This document shows, piece by piece, positions 1 through 28,551 of a stretch of DNA of 64,000 nt (position 1 is the first letter of the stretch; each line of letters opens with the position of its first letter). This stretch comes from Chrysomallon squamiferum (Eukaryota; Mollusca; Gastropoda; Neomphalida; Peltospiridae): NCBI GenBank assembly GCA_012295275.1, contig CM022665.1, positions 47,132,102 to 47,196,101 on the forward strand, in the 5' to 3' direction. The notes beneath the pieces are model-generated. The model saw only the letters and a list, made by a program, of their open reading frames with translations, was not told where the DNA came from and searched no databases. The translations under genes were made by a program, and so were the position numbers.

Positions 1-348
1 GAAAAGAAAATAGCCGCAGGTTGGTTCTATTTTCTACTTAATCAATTACACAGCAACTATTTCAGTAGCGGATAGCTGAACACTGATCAAAGTGATCGTA
101 CAGTGAGTGAGCCTGCAGACAAACAGAGAGACACATTCCTTAAATAGTCGTTTTAAACACAGGTAATGATGATGATAAATGATGATGATAAATGATGATG
201 ATGATGAGGAGGATTATATGATGATAATAATAATAATTGATGAGGAGGATTTTTATTAATAACAATAATGAAATAATAATGATGGTGATGACATGATGAA
301 AATAGTTGTTTTAATAGCAGTAGTTACAGAAATAATAATTCTAATAAA

Positions 349-401
<53 letters not shown>

Positions 402-2466
402 CAAAAATAATAATTGTGATATAAAATAAAATAAAATAAAATAAAATTAAATTAAATTAAATTAAATTAAATTAAATTAAATTAAATTAAATTGAGATAA
501 ATTAAATAAATGTTAATATAGAAAAGAAAAGACTAGTAAAAAAACAAATCACTCATATCATACATTTGATCTCTAACAAACAACACACACACACACACAC
601 ACACACTGAAAAACTCACAAACACACAAATAAAAGAACATTTAAAATATTCTGGCAGCTAAGAGCTGTCAAACTCTGTTCAACTCGCAGAGTAATAAAAA
701 CTAGAGTGAAGGAAAACTCTTAAACTGGAAATGGCTGTTTAGAAACTATTACTCCAGCACTCAGGTTATTTAAAACCAATAAAAACACACATCCTTGAAA
801 CCTCTCTAACTCTTTAATACAACACTTCCTGACGTCTGACAGAGTGCAGGATCAAGCCTTCTCGATGTACCAACTAGTCTATTTCACATTCCAGCCAGCT
901 GCTCACCATTACAACATCAAATTATTAATTTAATAACAAAGAAAATCTTATCTGTCAGAAAACAGAACTGAATTAGAAAATATCAGTCAGCAATTTCTGT
1001 TTCCATGGAAACTAATGGAATATAATAATTTGATCAAGCAAGCATTAAAAGGAAAAAATACCTAGGTATGTGTATTAATACAGACATACAAACACACCTA
1101 CACACACAAACATGAACAAAATTACTTATCATTAACTACACTATTCAAGAAACAAAAATATACAAAATACTAATAAAAATTAATAATTTTGAAAACTGTA
1201 CAGTTCAAACAATATTTCAGATTTATATATAAACATTACCTGAAATGAACCTCTATTTAAAACCCTACTTCACTGAATATAAGTTACTATCATGTTTTAG
1301 TATATATACATGTATACATAAATACATTTTTCCATATATAACATGTACATACACCATTGATAAAACGTTCACCAAAAATTACTTTCATTCAAAACTCTTC
1401 CATTCTGTCAGTATATATATATATATCTGTAGCTAAGTAATTCTGACATAAGCAAAAGTACATTTCCAGGTCTGGATGGTTGCCATGGTATTATTTATCT
1501 GCTGTCTCAGAAATATGACAGTTTGCTTAAGTGTTACTAGGGCTCTTGAGCAGATCACAGATAACTTAGTGTCTTACTGCATGGTTAGTGTGTTAGTGTG
1601 TTAGTGTGTTGAACTGCTATCCAGTGCTATCTGCTGTCTGTTAATCCTGTGATGGGTTCACACAACACAACTCAAATGGAATTTTACCTACCAACTGCAT
1701 TAATTAGTTGTATTGTTGTTGTTTAGAAGATTTTAAAATATCAAATGAAGTCTGATGTTCAGAATTAGTTATGGAAGATTTTAGTGTTGGAATGTTACAC
1801 CAGATTTAGAAATCTGAATGAAGATAAACATTTTGACAGTGACAGCAGTAATCCTTCTCATAAATGAATGCAATATCCTAATTAAATGGATAGATAGAAA
1901 GATAGATAGATAGACAGATAGATAGATAAGAAAGCAGATCATTATGTGCAATGTTGTTTTTTTATTTCATACCAAGTCTTGAATGCTTGTCAGTGTTTAA
2001 AGAGTTATCTCCCTTTAACGAACCAATATTTGTATGAGACTGTACTTAATTTAAAAAACAAAATAAAACAATTAGATTTATTAAAACTTTTTTAAAATTA
2101 AAATGGATCAGTCCATATTCTTTCTATCGTAACATACTAGAGACTAATATTAACTTCTTTTAGTGAAAGACAGTGATCATTTGTGTTAATAATATTCAGT
2201 GACAGGACAGGATATATTTGTTTTTTTTATCAGACTTTTCTCTAGGGTAATACACATCTTAGTACCTTGTTTTGTGTTGATGTCGAAGTTGTTACAAATT
2301 ATTGAATCTCTAGACTGAAGACTAAGGGATGTTTATCAATACATAATCAAGCTCAATACCTTAAAACTTGTAAAGAAATATATTAAAAATATTGTTAAAC
2401 TGTACACTATCCATCCATCAGTTCTTCTTTCAAAAGTTTTCATTCATTATTTCAATATTACATTAT

Positions 2467-2516
<50 letters not shown>

Positions 2517-2593
2517 AACAATAACAAGAACAAAAACAACAAAACAACAACAACAACAAATAAATAAAAATATAAAATAAATAAAAAATTATT
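1..2593. other. Region downstream of RBM28, no gene recognised
   Basis: No coding exon could be supported here. The stretch holds (AAT)n at about 350-399, AAAAT/AAATT pentamers at about 421-493, a short (AC)n near 584-606, a copy of a dispersed repeat (about 640-925), and (CAA)n at about 2468-2514. A terminal RBM28 exon encoding a C-terminal K/R-rich tail would be expected somewhere to the left of 2603, but I could not find one with an acceptor and the family's aromatic ending. It may lie outside the window. Confidence 0.6.
640..925 (-). repeat. Dispersed repeat copy A
   Basis: Read on the minus strand, this stretch aligns over roughly 270 bases with 10760-11040 on the plus strand. Shared blocks include GGCTGGAATGTGAAATA, GATTGATCCT-like and TTATTGGTTTTAAATA. 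Divergence is around 20-30 percent by eye with small indels. No coding capacity, tRNA head or terminal inverted repeat is evident, so the class is unknown; an old non-autonomous transposon is the likely explanation. Confidence 0.65.
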
Positions 2594-15083
<12,490 letters not shown>

Positions 15084-17165
15084 CGTGGTTTCATGATTTA
15101 CCTCGTTCCTGCTAATATTGTGTACTGGTTGCCTGTATTTGGTACAGTTAGTCAAGTTTAATGGAGCAACTCAAAACCAGTCACGTCAATTCCGCAGCAT
15201 TAAATGGTTCTTTTATTTGTATAATTATAAATTCATAAATCTATTTTATTGCAGTTAATTATTAATCAGACGCTACTAATTATAAAACAGTTAGAATGTA
15301 TTATATTAATGTGTTTCTTTATAAGCCATACAATAATGTGTTTTGTATTGGTTTGTGATTTCCTCCTCGGTTGAAATGATACATTAATCCGGTATATAAA
15401 AACGTTAATAAATTATTTAAAATGGATATTAAATGACACCTATCTGATTCATTGTTAAGCATGAGAACCAATAACTTTATACAAATAATTTAAATTTCAA
15501 CAAATTTTAGCACCAACATAGTTCATTGCTGTATATAATGACCATAACATTTAGAATTACAGCTTAGACGGTGTTACCCTATAATTATTTGAATTTGTGT
15601 AAACCTTATTTATTGCAAATTTTCTTTCTTTTATTTTATAAAAATGGATAAAATACATTTTATTCAATCTGGGTCTGTGCTATGTAATCCAGTAAGGTAT
15701 GTTTGTCATTGAAACAAAATTATTATGCATAGTTTGTGAAGGTCAATTCATTCTTTATTTTTAAACATAATAACAAATTTCAGTGAAGTTGACATTTATT
15801 TATTTACAAAATAATGTATATTCATCAAATCATTTACAGCCAAAATTTAAACAGTTCAGTAGGTTAGTCTCATATTCTTTCTAATACTGGATATTTTTAT
15901 TTTGAGACAAATCTACTGAACTAAAAGTGATAACATTTTAGTTATATATGAACTACTAGATGGAATGTAACAATTTATTAATGATAAGTCTAATGGTGAT
16001 GATAACTTTTATTTAACATGATGTTGCTTGCTTAAGTTTTAATTATCAAGTTGCACCAAATGTTAACATAACATAATATAACAAACAGCTGAAACTAAAA
16101 TAAACACAATTCAAAACAAAATAACATAAAATATCTTCTTTTTTTTTAAACTGCACAGTGTCTATATACGTAGTAGCACTGTATGGAAATAATGATTACA
16201 TTCAAATGATTTTGTGAATAACTTTTTATTTTATGAATATTATTATTACCATTTGGTTTGAATAGATACTTACTTACATTACAAGCAGTAAAGCACCTGA
16301 TTAATAGTTAAACTTGATCGTTATTTGTAACATTAAAGATGCTGTAATTAAGACTAGATTATCAAAAATCACAACTGACAAAAATCTGTAGTGAAATGAA
16401 TTATACCATCAATCTTAATTCCAAAAATTATTAAACAGTTTTTCCATTGATGTGATTCAACCAAAAAAACCAATTAAAAAAAAAATAATAACAACTAACA
16501 TTCATGACTTAAACAAATCTCATCTGAAATTATTAAACAACTGCAATATTCTGAACAATGTCAACAGTTTTGATACATTACAGAATCAATGTTAAAGAAA
16601 GCCTGTCTCTGACTGACCAGTGACTGACCATCCCAACATGATTTTCTGTAAACACATCTTTACAGCCATTACAAGTCTAGTATCAGTGATGACATCAACA
16701 ATGCATGAAAAAAAAAAAAACATTTTCTAATATTTCTTTGATAAATAATTTACACAAATGAGAAGCTTAGCATACACTCATTGTATGGGATTATAGATCT
16801 ACATCACAAATAGATACAAACACAATTTGATCTAAATTTGATGAAGTATACAAGAACATTTTGTGCAGGTGTATACATTCATAAATAAAAAGAATGTGTT
16901 CTATCAAATTAATTTCAGTATCAGCAACAAATAGGCAACTATGAAATATTAAAAAAAAAAAAAAAATTAAATTATGTAAACAGAAAACATTTCATTTTCT
17001 AAGTGACTTTTATTTATACTCATGTTTCTCTATTTTCTAGAAGTAAAACTAATTTCCAAATGTTTTCTTGGCTTTCTTTACTAATACTGAAATGATAATT
17101 TGATATTTCTGTTCATGAGTGGGTACATTTATATAAGAAAACTTTGCTATATAAATAAACTGTTT
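15084..17165. other. RBM28 upstream region and TRAPPC3 3' flank
   Basis: About 2.1 kb between the RBM28 start codon and the TRAPPC3 stop codon, which are transcribed in the same direction. It contains AT-rich unique sequence and a few short A/T runs (for example near 16709 and 16952). It presumably holds the TRAPPC3 3' UTR on the right and the RBM28 promoter on the left. No other coding sequence was recognised. Confidence 0.6.
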
Positions 17166-19807
<2,642 letters not shown>

Positions 19808-20111
19808 TTAGAGAGGTAAATGTAAATACAATATCTATCATAAAAGTGCAAAATGTAGACGAAACGGAAATGAACAACCTTGAACCAAAATATTTTGAAA
19901 CGCCTCTAGTCAATGGCTAATCGGCTGCCATCAGCGAATCAAAAGAGGTCTTATAAATGTGAATTTGATACTGACTGGTAACCTTTCGGATATTACGGTT
20001 ATGTGTCTTTTGCATTATTAATATTTATGCATAATGTGGTCCAGTCGACAGGGGTTTCCACCTGGCTTTTGCGTGAAACCTGAAACATTTGGATGCTAAA
20101 TAAATTACACC
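19808..20111. promoter_or_regulatory. Shared bidirectional promoter, TRAPPC3/RWDD1
   Basis: Only 304 bases separate the two divergent start codons. The interval is less repetitive than its surroundings and holds CAATGG and AATCGG near 19913-19924, a GCTGCCATC word (19925-19933) resembling a YY1 site, a TTATAAATG word near 19951, and several AAACG/AACCTTGAA words. No TATA box is placed convincingly for either gene, as is usual for housekeeping pairs. The assignment rests on geometry rather than on mapped start sites. Confidence 0.6.
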
Positions 20112-23060
20112 ATGACAGACTACAAAGAAGAACAGAAAAACGAAATCGAAGCGTTGCAGTCAATTTATCCTGAAGAAATTACATGTTTGTAGAACATCTC
20201 AGAAACTTAATTTTACTTCGTTTATAATGTTTAATTTAAAAAGATTAGAATTGGACAGTTCAGTATTCAGTTGACTGAGTTGTTGGTAATATTATTACTA
20301 CTTGAGTACATGCTTGTGAAAACAAATTCCTCCATGAAAATGATCTGTCAGTCAAATGATCTATCTGACATCTCGCAAAATAACTGATATAAATAAATCG
20401 AGTATGAAATAGCAGTTGTATAAAGTTTTGTGTTCTTTCAGAAGTTGATTGATTATCATTACAGTATGATTATTATATAATATTAATAATGAAATATAAC
20501 TGAAACAAACGTAGATTAAAATGATACAGCTCTTACACTGAATAAGTTCAGTGAATAAACGATAGTCTGTTGATGTAACTATGTAATAATGAACCAAGTA
20601 TTAAATACTACTTGGGCAACTGGTTTGTGATCGTATTTCTAGTGTGTTTTGTACTTTTTACTCAGATATATTTATTATACTGCTGTTAGTGTCATATTCA
20701 CAACACCAGCTAAAACATTGAATACTTTATTATTCATTCATTTATTATTTATTTTTTAGTGATTAGGGAAGAACCAAATTTTGTGTTTACAATTCACGTT
20801 CAGTCACAAGATGAAGAATCACAAAGTGATGAAGATAAATGTGGTAAATAAAATACTTTTTTTTATTCTTTGTAAATATTTCTATGTTTAGGTGGGTTAC
20901 TTCAGTTCCATGATTTTTTACTAATAGCTAACAGTATATCATAGATATATTATATATTTTGTTATCTTCTTTCATCACAATCTGAGGTATGATCAGTTTT
21001 AGGATCAATCCTCTTTATTAACAGCTGTGAACTATTTTTCACTCCACCCAGCATTCCACAGCTGATGTGTCAAAGGTCATGAAGGTCTTGTCAGTGGGAA
21101 ATTTTATGTAAAAACCTTTGTTGCTAATTGCTAGTAATTCCCTTATGTAATATACAGAATTTGGTGAAAGTAACACCCTTTTTTACTTCTGTTTTTATAA
21201 GTTTATATTGTACAACATTCTATATATCGTTTAGTTTTATGTTATATAATTTTGTCTGTATTTTATAAATGATGCTTAATTTTTTTTTTTTTTAAGATAT
21301 ATAAATAGCAGCCATTTTTTTTTGTCACACCCTGTATATTCTGTTATAAGTGCTGATTTTATATGTTTAATCCATAACTGAATAGACATTAATATCAAAA
21401 TGTCAAAATATTTTACAACTAAATAACAACTATAAAAACAAAAAAATATCTCTTCCTAGAAGTAATAACTATCAAAACGTCAAAATATCTTTACCTGTAA
21501 ATAGTAACTGTCTTGCTAGAGGTGTCAGGTGGGTTGGGTTACACCTGTAAAACTGTCTATTCCAGCCTCCTGTACAATACAGTTCACACTGTCGGAGAAA
21601 TACCCAGATGAAGCACCAGTTATTGAGATCACAGAGTCAACCAACCTGGAGGATGATCAGCTTGAAGAACTGATGAATTTTTTAAACGAACAGGTGAGAA
21701 CTGTGTAGTGTTGTTGTGAACAGTCTGTCAAGTTTAAACAGTGTTAAGAAGCAAAATGTGTCCTAAGAATATTCACTTACAGCTTGATGGTTTGTACCCC
21801 ATAGTATCAATCATCAGTAGATGATTTTTTTTGTTTCAGGAATGTTTACTAATAACGTGATGAGTTGTATCTGTAGTATTAAGCATCCTAAGTTTTTTTT
21901 CAGGAATATTTACTTATGTACAGCTTGATGAGTTTTATTCATAGCATAGATCATTCACAGTGGAAGAAATTTGTCTTTCAGTAATATTTATTTACAGTTT
22001 GATGAGTAATGTCAGTCATGTTCACTGTATAATTTGATGAATCGTATCCATAATCTTGCTCCTACATTTATTTTTCAGCCAAATACTATGACTAGTTTAG
22101 ACTTATCATTGTGTTGTTTGTAAATATAAAAAAATATATAAAACATTTGCTAATAATCAATAAATTCAATAGCCCATGTGTTGTAATAACATGTTATCGA
22201 CTTTGGATTTTATTATTATGAAAAAAAAAAAAAAAAAAAAAAAAAATAATAAATAAAAAATAAAATAAATCACAACAAACAAAAAAACATAAATATAAAA
22301 AACTAAAACAAAACAAACCCTATCAAAAACAAAATAAACTAATAATAAAAAAAAAAAATAAATAAACATAAAAAAACTGTTGTTTTCATATTTTTAGGTC
22401 TCAAAACAACAATGATCCAGTTTTTAATTTATTTATTGTATTAAAGATAGATAAATAAACATATGGTTCCACTCTTGTGTAAATAAAAATAAATAAATAA
22501 ACATATCCACCTGTAATAACTGGTGATTTTATAATGATTCTGGGTCTCATTAAAACAACATTAATCTAGTTTTTTTATTTATGTATTGTGTTTGTAGATT
22601 GAGGAGAATATTGGCATGGTGATGGTTTTTACTCTTGTGTCTGCCGTGCAGGAAAAATGACTTTGTTAGTGGAAGAACAGAAGAGAAAAGTGGAGGAAGA
22701 GAAAGAGAGAAGAGAGAGAGAAGAAGAAGAAGCAGAAAGGGTGGATGAATATTTATTTAAATTTTTATGTTGCTGATTTAATTTAGAAAGAAATAAAAAT
22801 CTGCTGTTTAGTTTAGTATTTTTTAGACTGATTTGATTTTGGTCCACTAATTTAAAAGATGATAGTGAATTTTTGTTTTTCATCATGGATAAACAAAATG
22901 AAAAAAATGATAAATTGAACGTTTTTATTTTATTTAAGTTTTAAATATTTAATTATGATTGGTAATGTTTTTATTATTTTTTTTTTATTTTTTTTTTTAT
23001 TTTTTTAAATATTTTCCATGTTTTGGTATGGTTTCTAGTTTTCTTTTTGTTTTGTTTTTT

Positions 23061-23097
<37 letters not shown>

Positions 23098-23456
23098 TTT
23101 AAATTATTTTTATTAATCACAATATCTGATGTTCTCATATTGAAATTTACCTATTAATAAACTTGTTATAATCTGGATGTGTTTTAATGTTTTTTTAGAA
23201 AAGATTTGAAGGCACTAAGGTTACTATAGAAAATTTCATTGCTTGGAAAACTAAATTTGATGCAGAAATGGCAGAACTAAAACGACTAAAAAGTCAGTCG
23301 GAACAACAGATCAACAGCAAGCTGTCAGGTGAGTCTGTTTTGAAATACAAAATTACACTTGTAATAAATTCTTTTAAACCAGCAAAACCTGGCAGATGTT
23401 AAACAAAATAGGTAAATGTAAAAGTTCCTAGGATTAAAAGACAGCTGCTACTACTA

Positions 23457-23494
<38 letters not shown>

Positions 23495-24002
23495 ACACTA
23501 GTGCTACTACTACCACCACCATTACCCTACTTCTGCTACAGCCACTGTTTACTACTACAACTACTACTACTACTACTACTACTACTAATAATTTATATTA
23601 TAAAGTTATTTAATTTGTAAGCTGTGACAATTTTCTTTCCCCTCATTCTTTTTATAAGCTCTTAATTTATATGTGACAAACTATAAAATAAATTAATTTT
23701 TTTCAGTGCCAAATTTAAATACTGAGTGACTTTGACTATGTATATAACATCTTAGGTTTTATTTTTATCTGTACAGTTGATAAAGTGTAACAGTATATGT
23801 GTGTGGTAGATGTCTAAGTTTTGTTTGATTTTCTGTTTCAGGTAGAGAACTGTTTATGCAGGATGCATCTATGATTGAGTCTGATGTGCAGTTCTTGAAA
23901 GATGGTATGTGAAAATCAGATTTACTGGTTTTATCTGTTAATTTACTGACTAATTTTAATATTAAATTAATTTAAATTAATGCTCTTTCATTATATTTTA
24001 CT

Positions 24003-24033
<31 letters not shown>

Positions 24034-24843
24034 TTTTTGAGTTAAAATAAAGATATAATATAGGAGTAATCTTTAAAATCAATAAACATTTTGTAATTAA
24101 TAACACATTATATGTTATATATTTTTACCATTATTTTTAATTTCATTTTTATTATTATTTTTAAATCCATTTATGGTATTTTTAATTTTATTTTTGATAT
24201 TTTAAATTATTTTTATTATTATTAATCATTTAATTTTTATTATTATTTTAAATTTCATTTTTAATATCTTTTTTAATTTTGTTTTTATTATTATTTTTAA
24301 TTTCATTTTTAATATTATTTTTATTTTTAATTTCATTTTTGGTTTTAATTTCATTTTTAATATTTGTTTTAAATTTTACTTTTATTATTACTTTTAATAT
24401 CAATTTCAGATATTATTTTTAATTTTTTCATTTATTTTAAAATTTAATTTCATTTTTACTTTTAATATCAATTTCAGATATTATTTTTAATTTCATTATT
24501 ATCAAATTTAATATCATTTTTATCAGTATTTTTAATTTCTTTTTTAATATTATTTTTAACTTCATTTTTATCAAATTTAATATCATTTTTATCAGTATTT
24601 TTAATTTCTTTTTTTTATCAGTATTTTTGATTTCATCTTTAATATTATTTTTATTTTTAATTTCAATTTTGGTTTTAATTTCATTTTTAATATTATTTTT
24701 ATATTTATTTTAATTTTTGGTTTTAATTTCATTTTTACTATTATTTTTAATTTACTTTAGACACTGACTCAGTGGAGGTTGACGAATCTTTGTTTCAAGA
24801 CATGGATGACTTAGATCTAGAAGAAGAACAAAATGCAGGATAA
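20112..24843 (+). CDS. RWDD1: RWDD1 (DFRP2-type), RWD-domain protein, seven exons, one apparent frame break
   Basis: RWDD1 binds and stabilises the GTPase DRG2 and is linked to translation (Gir2 in yeast). Coding exons: 20112-20184, 20760-20843, 21566-21693, 22598-22740, 23199-23328, 23842-23904, 24761-24843, joined in phase except inside exon 4. The product is about 234 aa; human is 243. The RWD domain opens with MTDYKEEQKNEIEALQSIYP and contains the family YPD signature (SEKYPDEAP) and the helix ENIGMVMVFTLVSAVQEK. A charged coiled coil follows, then VTIENFIAWKTKFDAE, the block DVQFLKD and the acidic end VDESLFQDMDDLDLEEE. Exon 4 is 143 bases, one short of in-frame, and gives TGA at 22658-22660 right after a five-A run. 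A sixth A would restore the known helix. AATAAA occurs at about 24917. Confidence 0.93.
22651..22660 (+). other. RWDD1: Apparent 1-base deletion in RWDD1 exon 4 homopolymer
   Basis: GGAAAAATGA reads as Glu-Lys-stop. The downstream sequence continues as Met-Thr-Leu-Leu-Val-Glu-Glu in the next frame and then as the expected K/E-rich coiled coil. The following exon is entered correctly only if one base is added. A homopolymer-length error in the assembly is the likely cause. Confidence 0.75.
23448..23586. repeat. (CTA)n microsatellite in RWDD1 intron 5
   Basis: Two blocks of ACT/CTA trinucleotides separated by a short degenerate stretch, inside the intron after exon 23199-23328. Confidence 0.9.
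23998..24755. repeat. T-rich degenerate array in the last RWDD1 intron
   Basis: (TTTA)n at 24002-24036 is followed by about 620 bases of recurring ATTTTTAATTTCATTTTTA words with TTATTATT spacers, running up to the acceptor at 24760. On the gene strand this is one very long polypyrimidine-like tract. Confidence 0.8.
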
Positions 24844-25708
24844 AAAAAAAAAAATTAGTAAAAATAAGAAAAAAAATTAATTAAAAAAGACATTTTACAA
24901 AAAAAAAATTGTTATTAATAAATATGTAAATAAATGTACAAACCACAAAGTATTTGTATGTAATTATTTTTATATCCTCTGCAAAAGTGATGTTGATGTA
25001 GCTGCTGTATTTGTATACAGTCATTTTTTTTATATATATTCTTATCAGAAGTGATGTTGATGTAGCTGCTGTCAGTTTTATACACTGTGCTAGATGTTGG
25101 TGTATCTAGTGTATCTGGCAGTCGTACTTTTCACGATGTAGTTTGACAGAGATGACAAATATTTTGTATATTAATATCTATGTGTTTTAATAATGATGTT
25201 ATTACACACGGTATATATATTTTTATTACATCATATCTGATGTTGTCACAAATGTGAGAAGAAACCAGCATCTGTCACTCTTTAACTAAGTAAAAATGTG
25301 TGAGTTTATGAAGTGTAGAGGACCAGGATATATTAAGAAGATAGTTTTGTTAAAACTACATTGAAAAGCCATGGTTTGTTGTTGAAATGTTGGATATATA
25401 AATGAATATTTGTTATATAACACATCAGTTGTTTAAATACATGTATTTGATGCATTTTACAATTTTTTGAAATGATACTTCTGCCAGTGAATAAAACATT
25501 GAGTTTGATGAATTGGAATACCTCCTGCCTTGAAAAGTCTTGGCATAAAATTAAATTAAAAAGCTTTCTTATTAAATAAATAAAAAAAATAATAAATAAA
25601 TAAATAAAAATTGAAAGAAAGAACCCCCTCTTAAGCCTACTAATACACGCCAACACAAAAGAATAATAAAAAATTAAAAAATAAAAATGACGAAGATGGC
25701 ACGGACAG

Positions 25709-25739
<31 letters not shown>

Positions 25740-26201
25740 CAGACCCTTTTTTTTGTGGTCGTCTTTTCATCGAATTATTTCGCGAAAACCAAGTGCTGTT
25801 GTTGTAGCTGTTTTAACGGCCGTAGTCTTTAAACACGGTGTAGTTTGAACGAGATAATCTGTCTGCTGCAATGTGTAGCTACAGAACACGCGTATGATTT
25901 GTGACACGATTAACTCTCTTTTTGTGCGCGCAGTAATACACCCAGTGTAGAAAACACTCAGAGGGTAACGAATATCTTGGCTATTAAATCAGAACCCGAT
26001 TTTTGTTAAAGTTGTAGGTGGTGTGTAGATGATTTATTACAAAACTCTGCTTCACATCTCGGATATAACGTGTCGTCTGTTCACTCTGGTGAGAATGAAG
26101 TCTTGGTGAACGTTTGTGACCGAGCATCGAAGCGAAGGAGAATTTAACATCTTTCTCGTCAGTTTAAATTCATCAAAATAGCAAACGGCTTTTTTTTGCT
26201 T

Positions 26202-26245
<44 letters not shown>

Positions 26246-26410
26246 CGTGTGTGTTTGGCTGTGTGATTGTTAATGTAAGTGCACAAAGAGGGACATTAAA
26301 ACTTATTTTATGCATTTTAATTAAACTGATGGATGTGAAATTGAACGGTGGTCGACTGATAAGTATTTGAGATGTCATATTCGTAATAATAAAAAACAAT
26401 AAATAATGGA

Positions 26411-26448
<38 letters not shown>

Positions 26449-27594
26449 TAATAATAATAATGATAATAATAATAATGAACAGATAAATTAAATTAAATTA
26501 AATTAAATTAAAAATAATAAACAGTAAAAAAAACACTGTTTAGTTGGCAGTTTCCACATATTAACATATGTAAATTTATTTGTATCGACATCATTTTGTT
26601 TCATCTTTGTTCACTTGGTTAGTTATTTAATTTACTTATTTTTCTACATCACATGGTAATACCATCAGTAAAAGTCGGAATTTAAACATTCGAAGTTATC
26701 TAGGTCGCAAATATTACACTGGTACTGCTAGTTTTATCATACTCTCTACCAATGGCAATACATATAAATATTTTATATTAAAGATATATAATTATAAATA
26801 ATAATGAAACATTAAATGTGAGATGGAAGAATATTAATTAATTAAATTTATTTAATTTTTTTAATTTTAAATATCGGCCAGCCTCGTTTTCATATGCTTT
26901 GAATTGTGGGTGAAGATACGTCAAATGAACATTACAAATATATATTTCAAAACTAAATATAAATATAAAATTATTATTATTATTAAATAACCGAGTAATT
27001 CCGAAAGTTAAAAATGACGTCAATAATGGACAAACGTCATACATGCATCATATATACCATTATCAATGATATCGTTGTGATGTGGATTTTTATTTCTTGG
27101 AAATTCGTTGTTATAGTAGAACACAGTCATTACTTTTATATTCGTACGTATTTCTATGCGTTGTTGTTGTTATTTATTTATTTATTTATTTTGGCAATCG
27201 CTTCTCCTACCATTTTACTAATCGTATTGATGACAAATTTTCACTTGAGGTTGTAATAATTATAACATACTTCATTAGTCTGGTTTGTTAACTCAGTCCT
27301 TTTAATGTCATTTACTAACAAATAAGAAATTAACAACAACAGTAAGTCTCTATCAGTTACCAGTAACGATATTTTTGAAATGTAAAATACAGGTTTTGTT
27401 TAGAGTAAGATGTCTAATATGGGGAGATAACTGTTATAAAATATTGATCTTCTAACAATTAAGAAATGAACTGAAATCGTTCAAGAAACGAAAGTTAGAA
27501 AATATTGACGTTCAATGACAGCTACAAATCATACATTAACACACAAAATTTGTATAATTTTAATTTTTATTTAATTATTTAGTTTCATTTAATA

Positions 27595-27652
<58 letters not shown>

Positions 27653-28009
27653 TTTATTATTGTACGCAATTTATTGTAAAACCGATTACGCAAAATATAC
27701 CTGCATTCTTTATACGACGTAAACGAGCTACGAAAATTTTAGTTATGTTTTCTCAGAAATCTATAATTGTGAGTAAAACTTTACACTTCCGTTTCAAAAC
27801 ACTACACGAATGAAGAAAGAAAATATTGCCTCCGGAAATCATAGCGGACTTGATATAATAGTCTTTATTATTAGCAAAGTTTTGCGTAAACAAAATAAAA
27901 TAAACAGATAAATATACAAATGTATTTAGGATAAATTATGCTGACTTCATAAATTTCAACACTCAGTTACAATATTTCTTTTACACGTTTAGAAACTCAA
28001 CTGTCGTTG
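24844..28009. other. Intergenic, RWDD1 to ASC-b gene
   Basis: No gene recognised. Near 24985-25110 the block GTGATGTTGATGTAGCTGCTG occurs in two tandem copies in the RWDD1 3' flank. Simple repeats follow: poly-T near 25711-25739, (GT)n at about 26203-26237, (AAT)n at about 26412-26475, and (ATT)n at 27599-27655. A mildly GC-richer, repeat-poor patch lies at about 25770-26130 without a coding signature. Confidence 0.6.
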
Positions 28010-28319
28010 TCACGGCATCGACGTGGGGTACGTGGTCATACAGCCGTGACGTGCTGTTGTGACAACGTCATTCTGGCGATAGCGTTCGGGACATTGGTAA
28101 CACTCCACAAAAGACTCCTGAAATATAAAATTAAAAGTGAAAAAATGTTCAAGTCGTAAGTAATATTGTTCAAGATAAATAAAAGATGATGACTGTAGAG
28201 ATTTTTACAGAGATAAATATGTGAAAAAAAATGGATAAAAATGTTTGTATTAGGTCGCAAATACTCTCTGCCAATGGCAATATATGTGTGCTTGTTTAGG
28301 TATGTGTATGTATATGTAT

Positions 28320-28350
<31 letters not shown>

Positions 28351-28516
28351 TTTTGTTGGTAGTATGTGTGTACATATACTCTATATAGCTAACAGTCTAA
28401 TCTAAAACTATGTATGTGTATGTATGTATATGTATGTATGTATATATATATATACATATATATATATACACACACACATACAATAATAATAATGATAATA
28501 ATTAATGATAATAATT

Positions 28517-28551
<35 letters not shown>

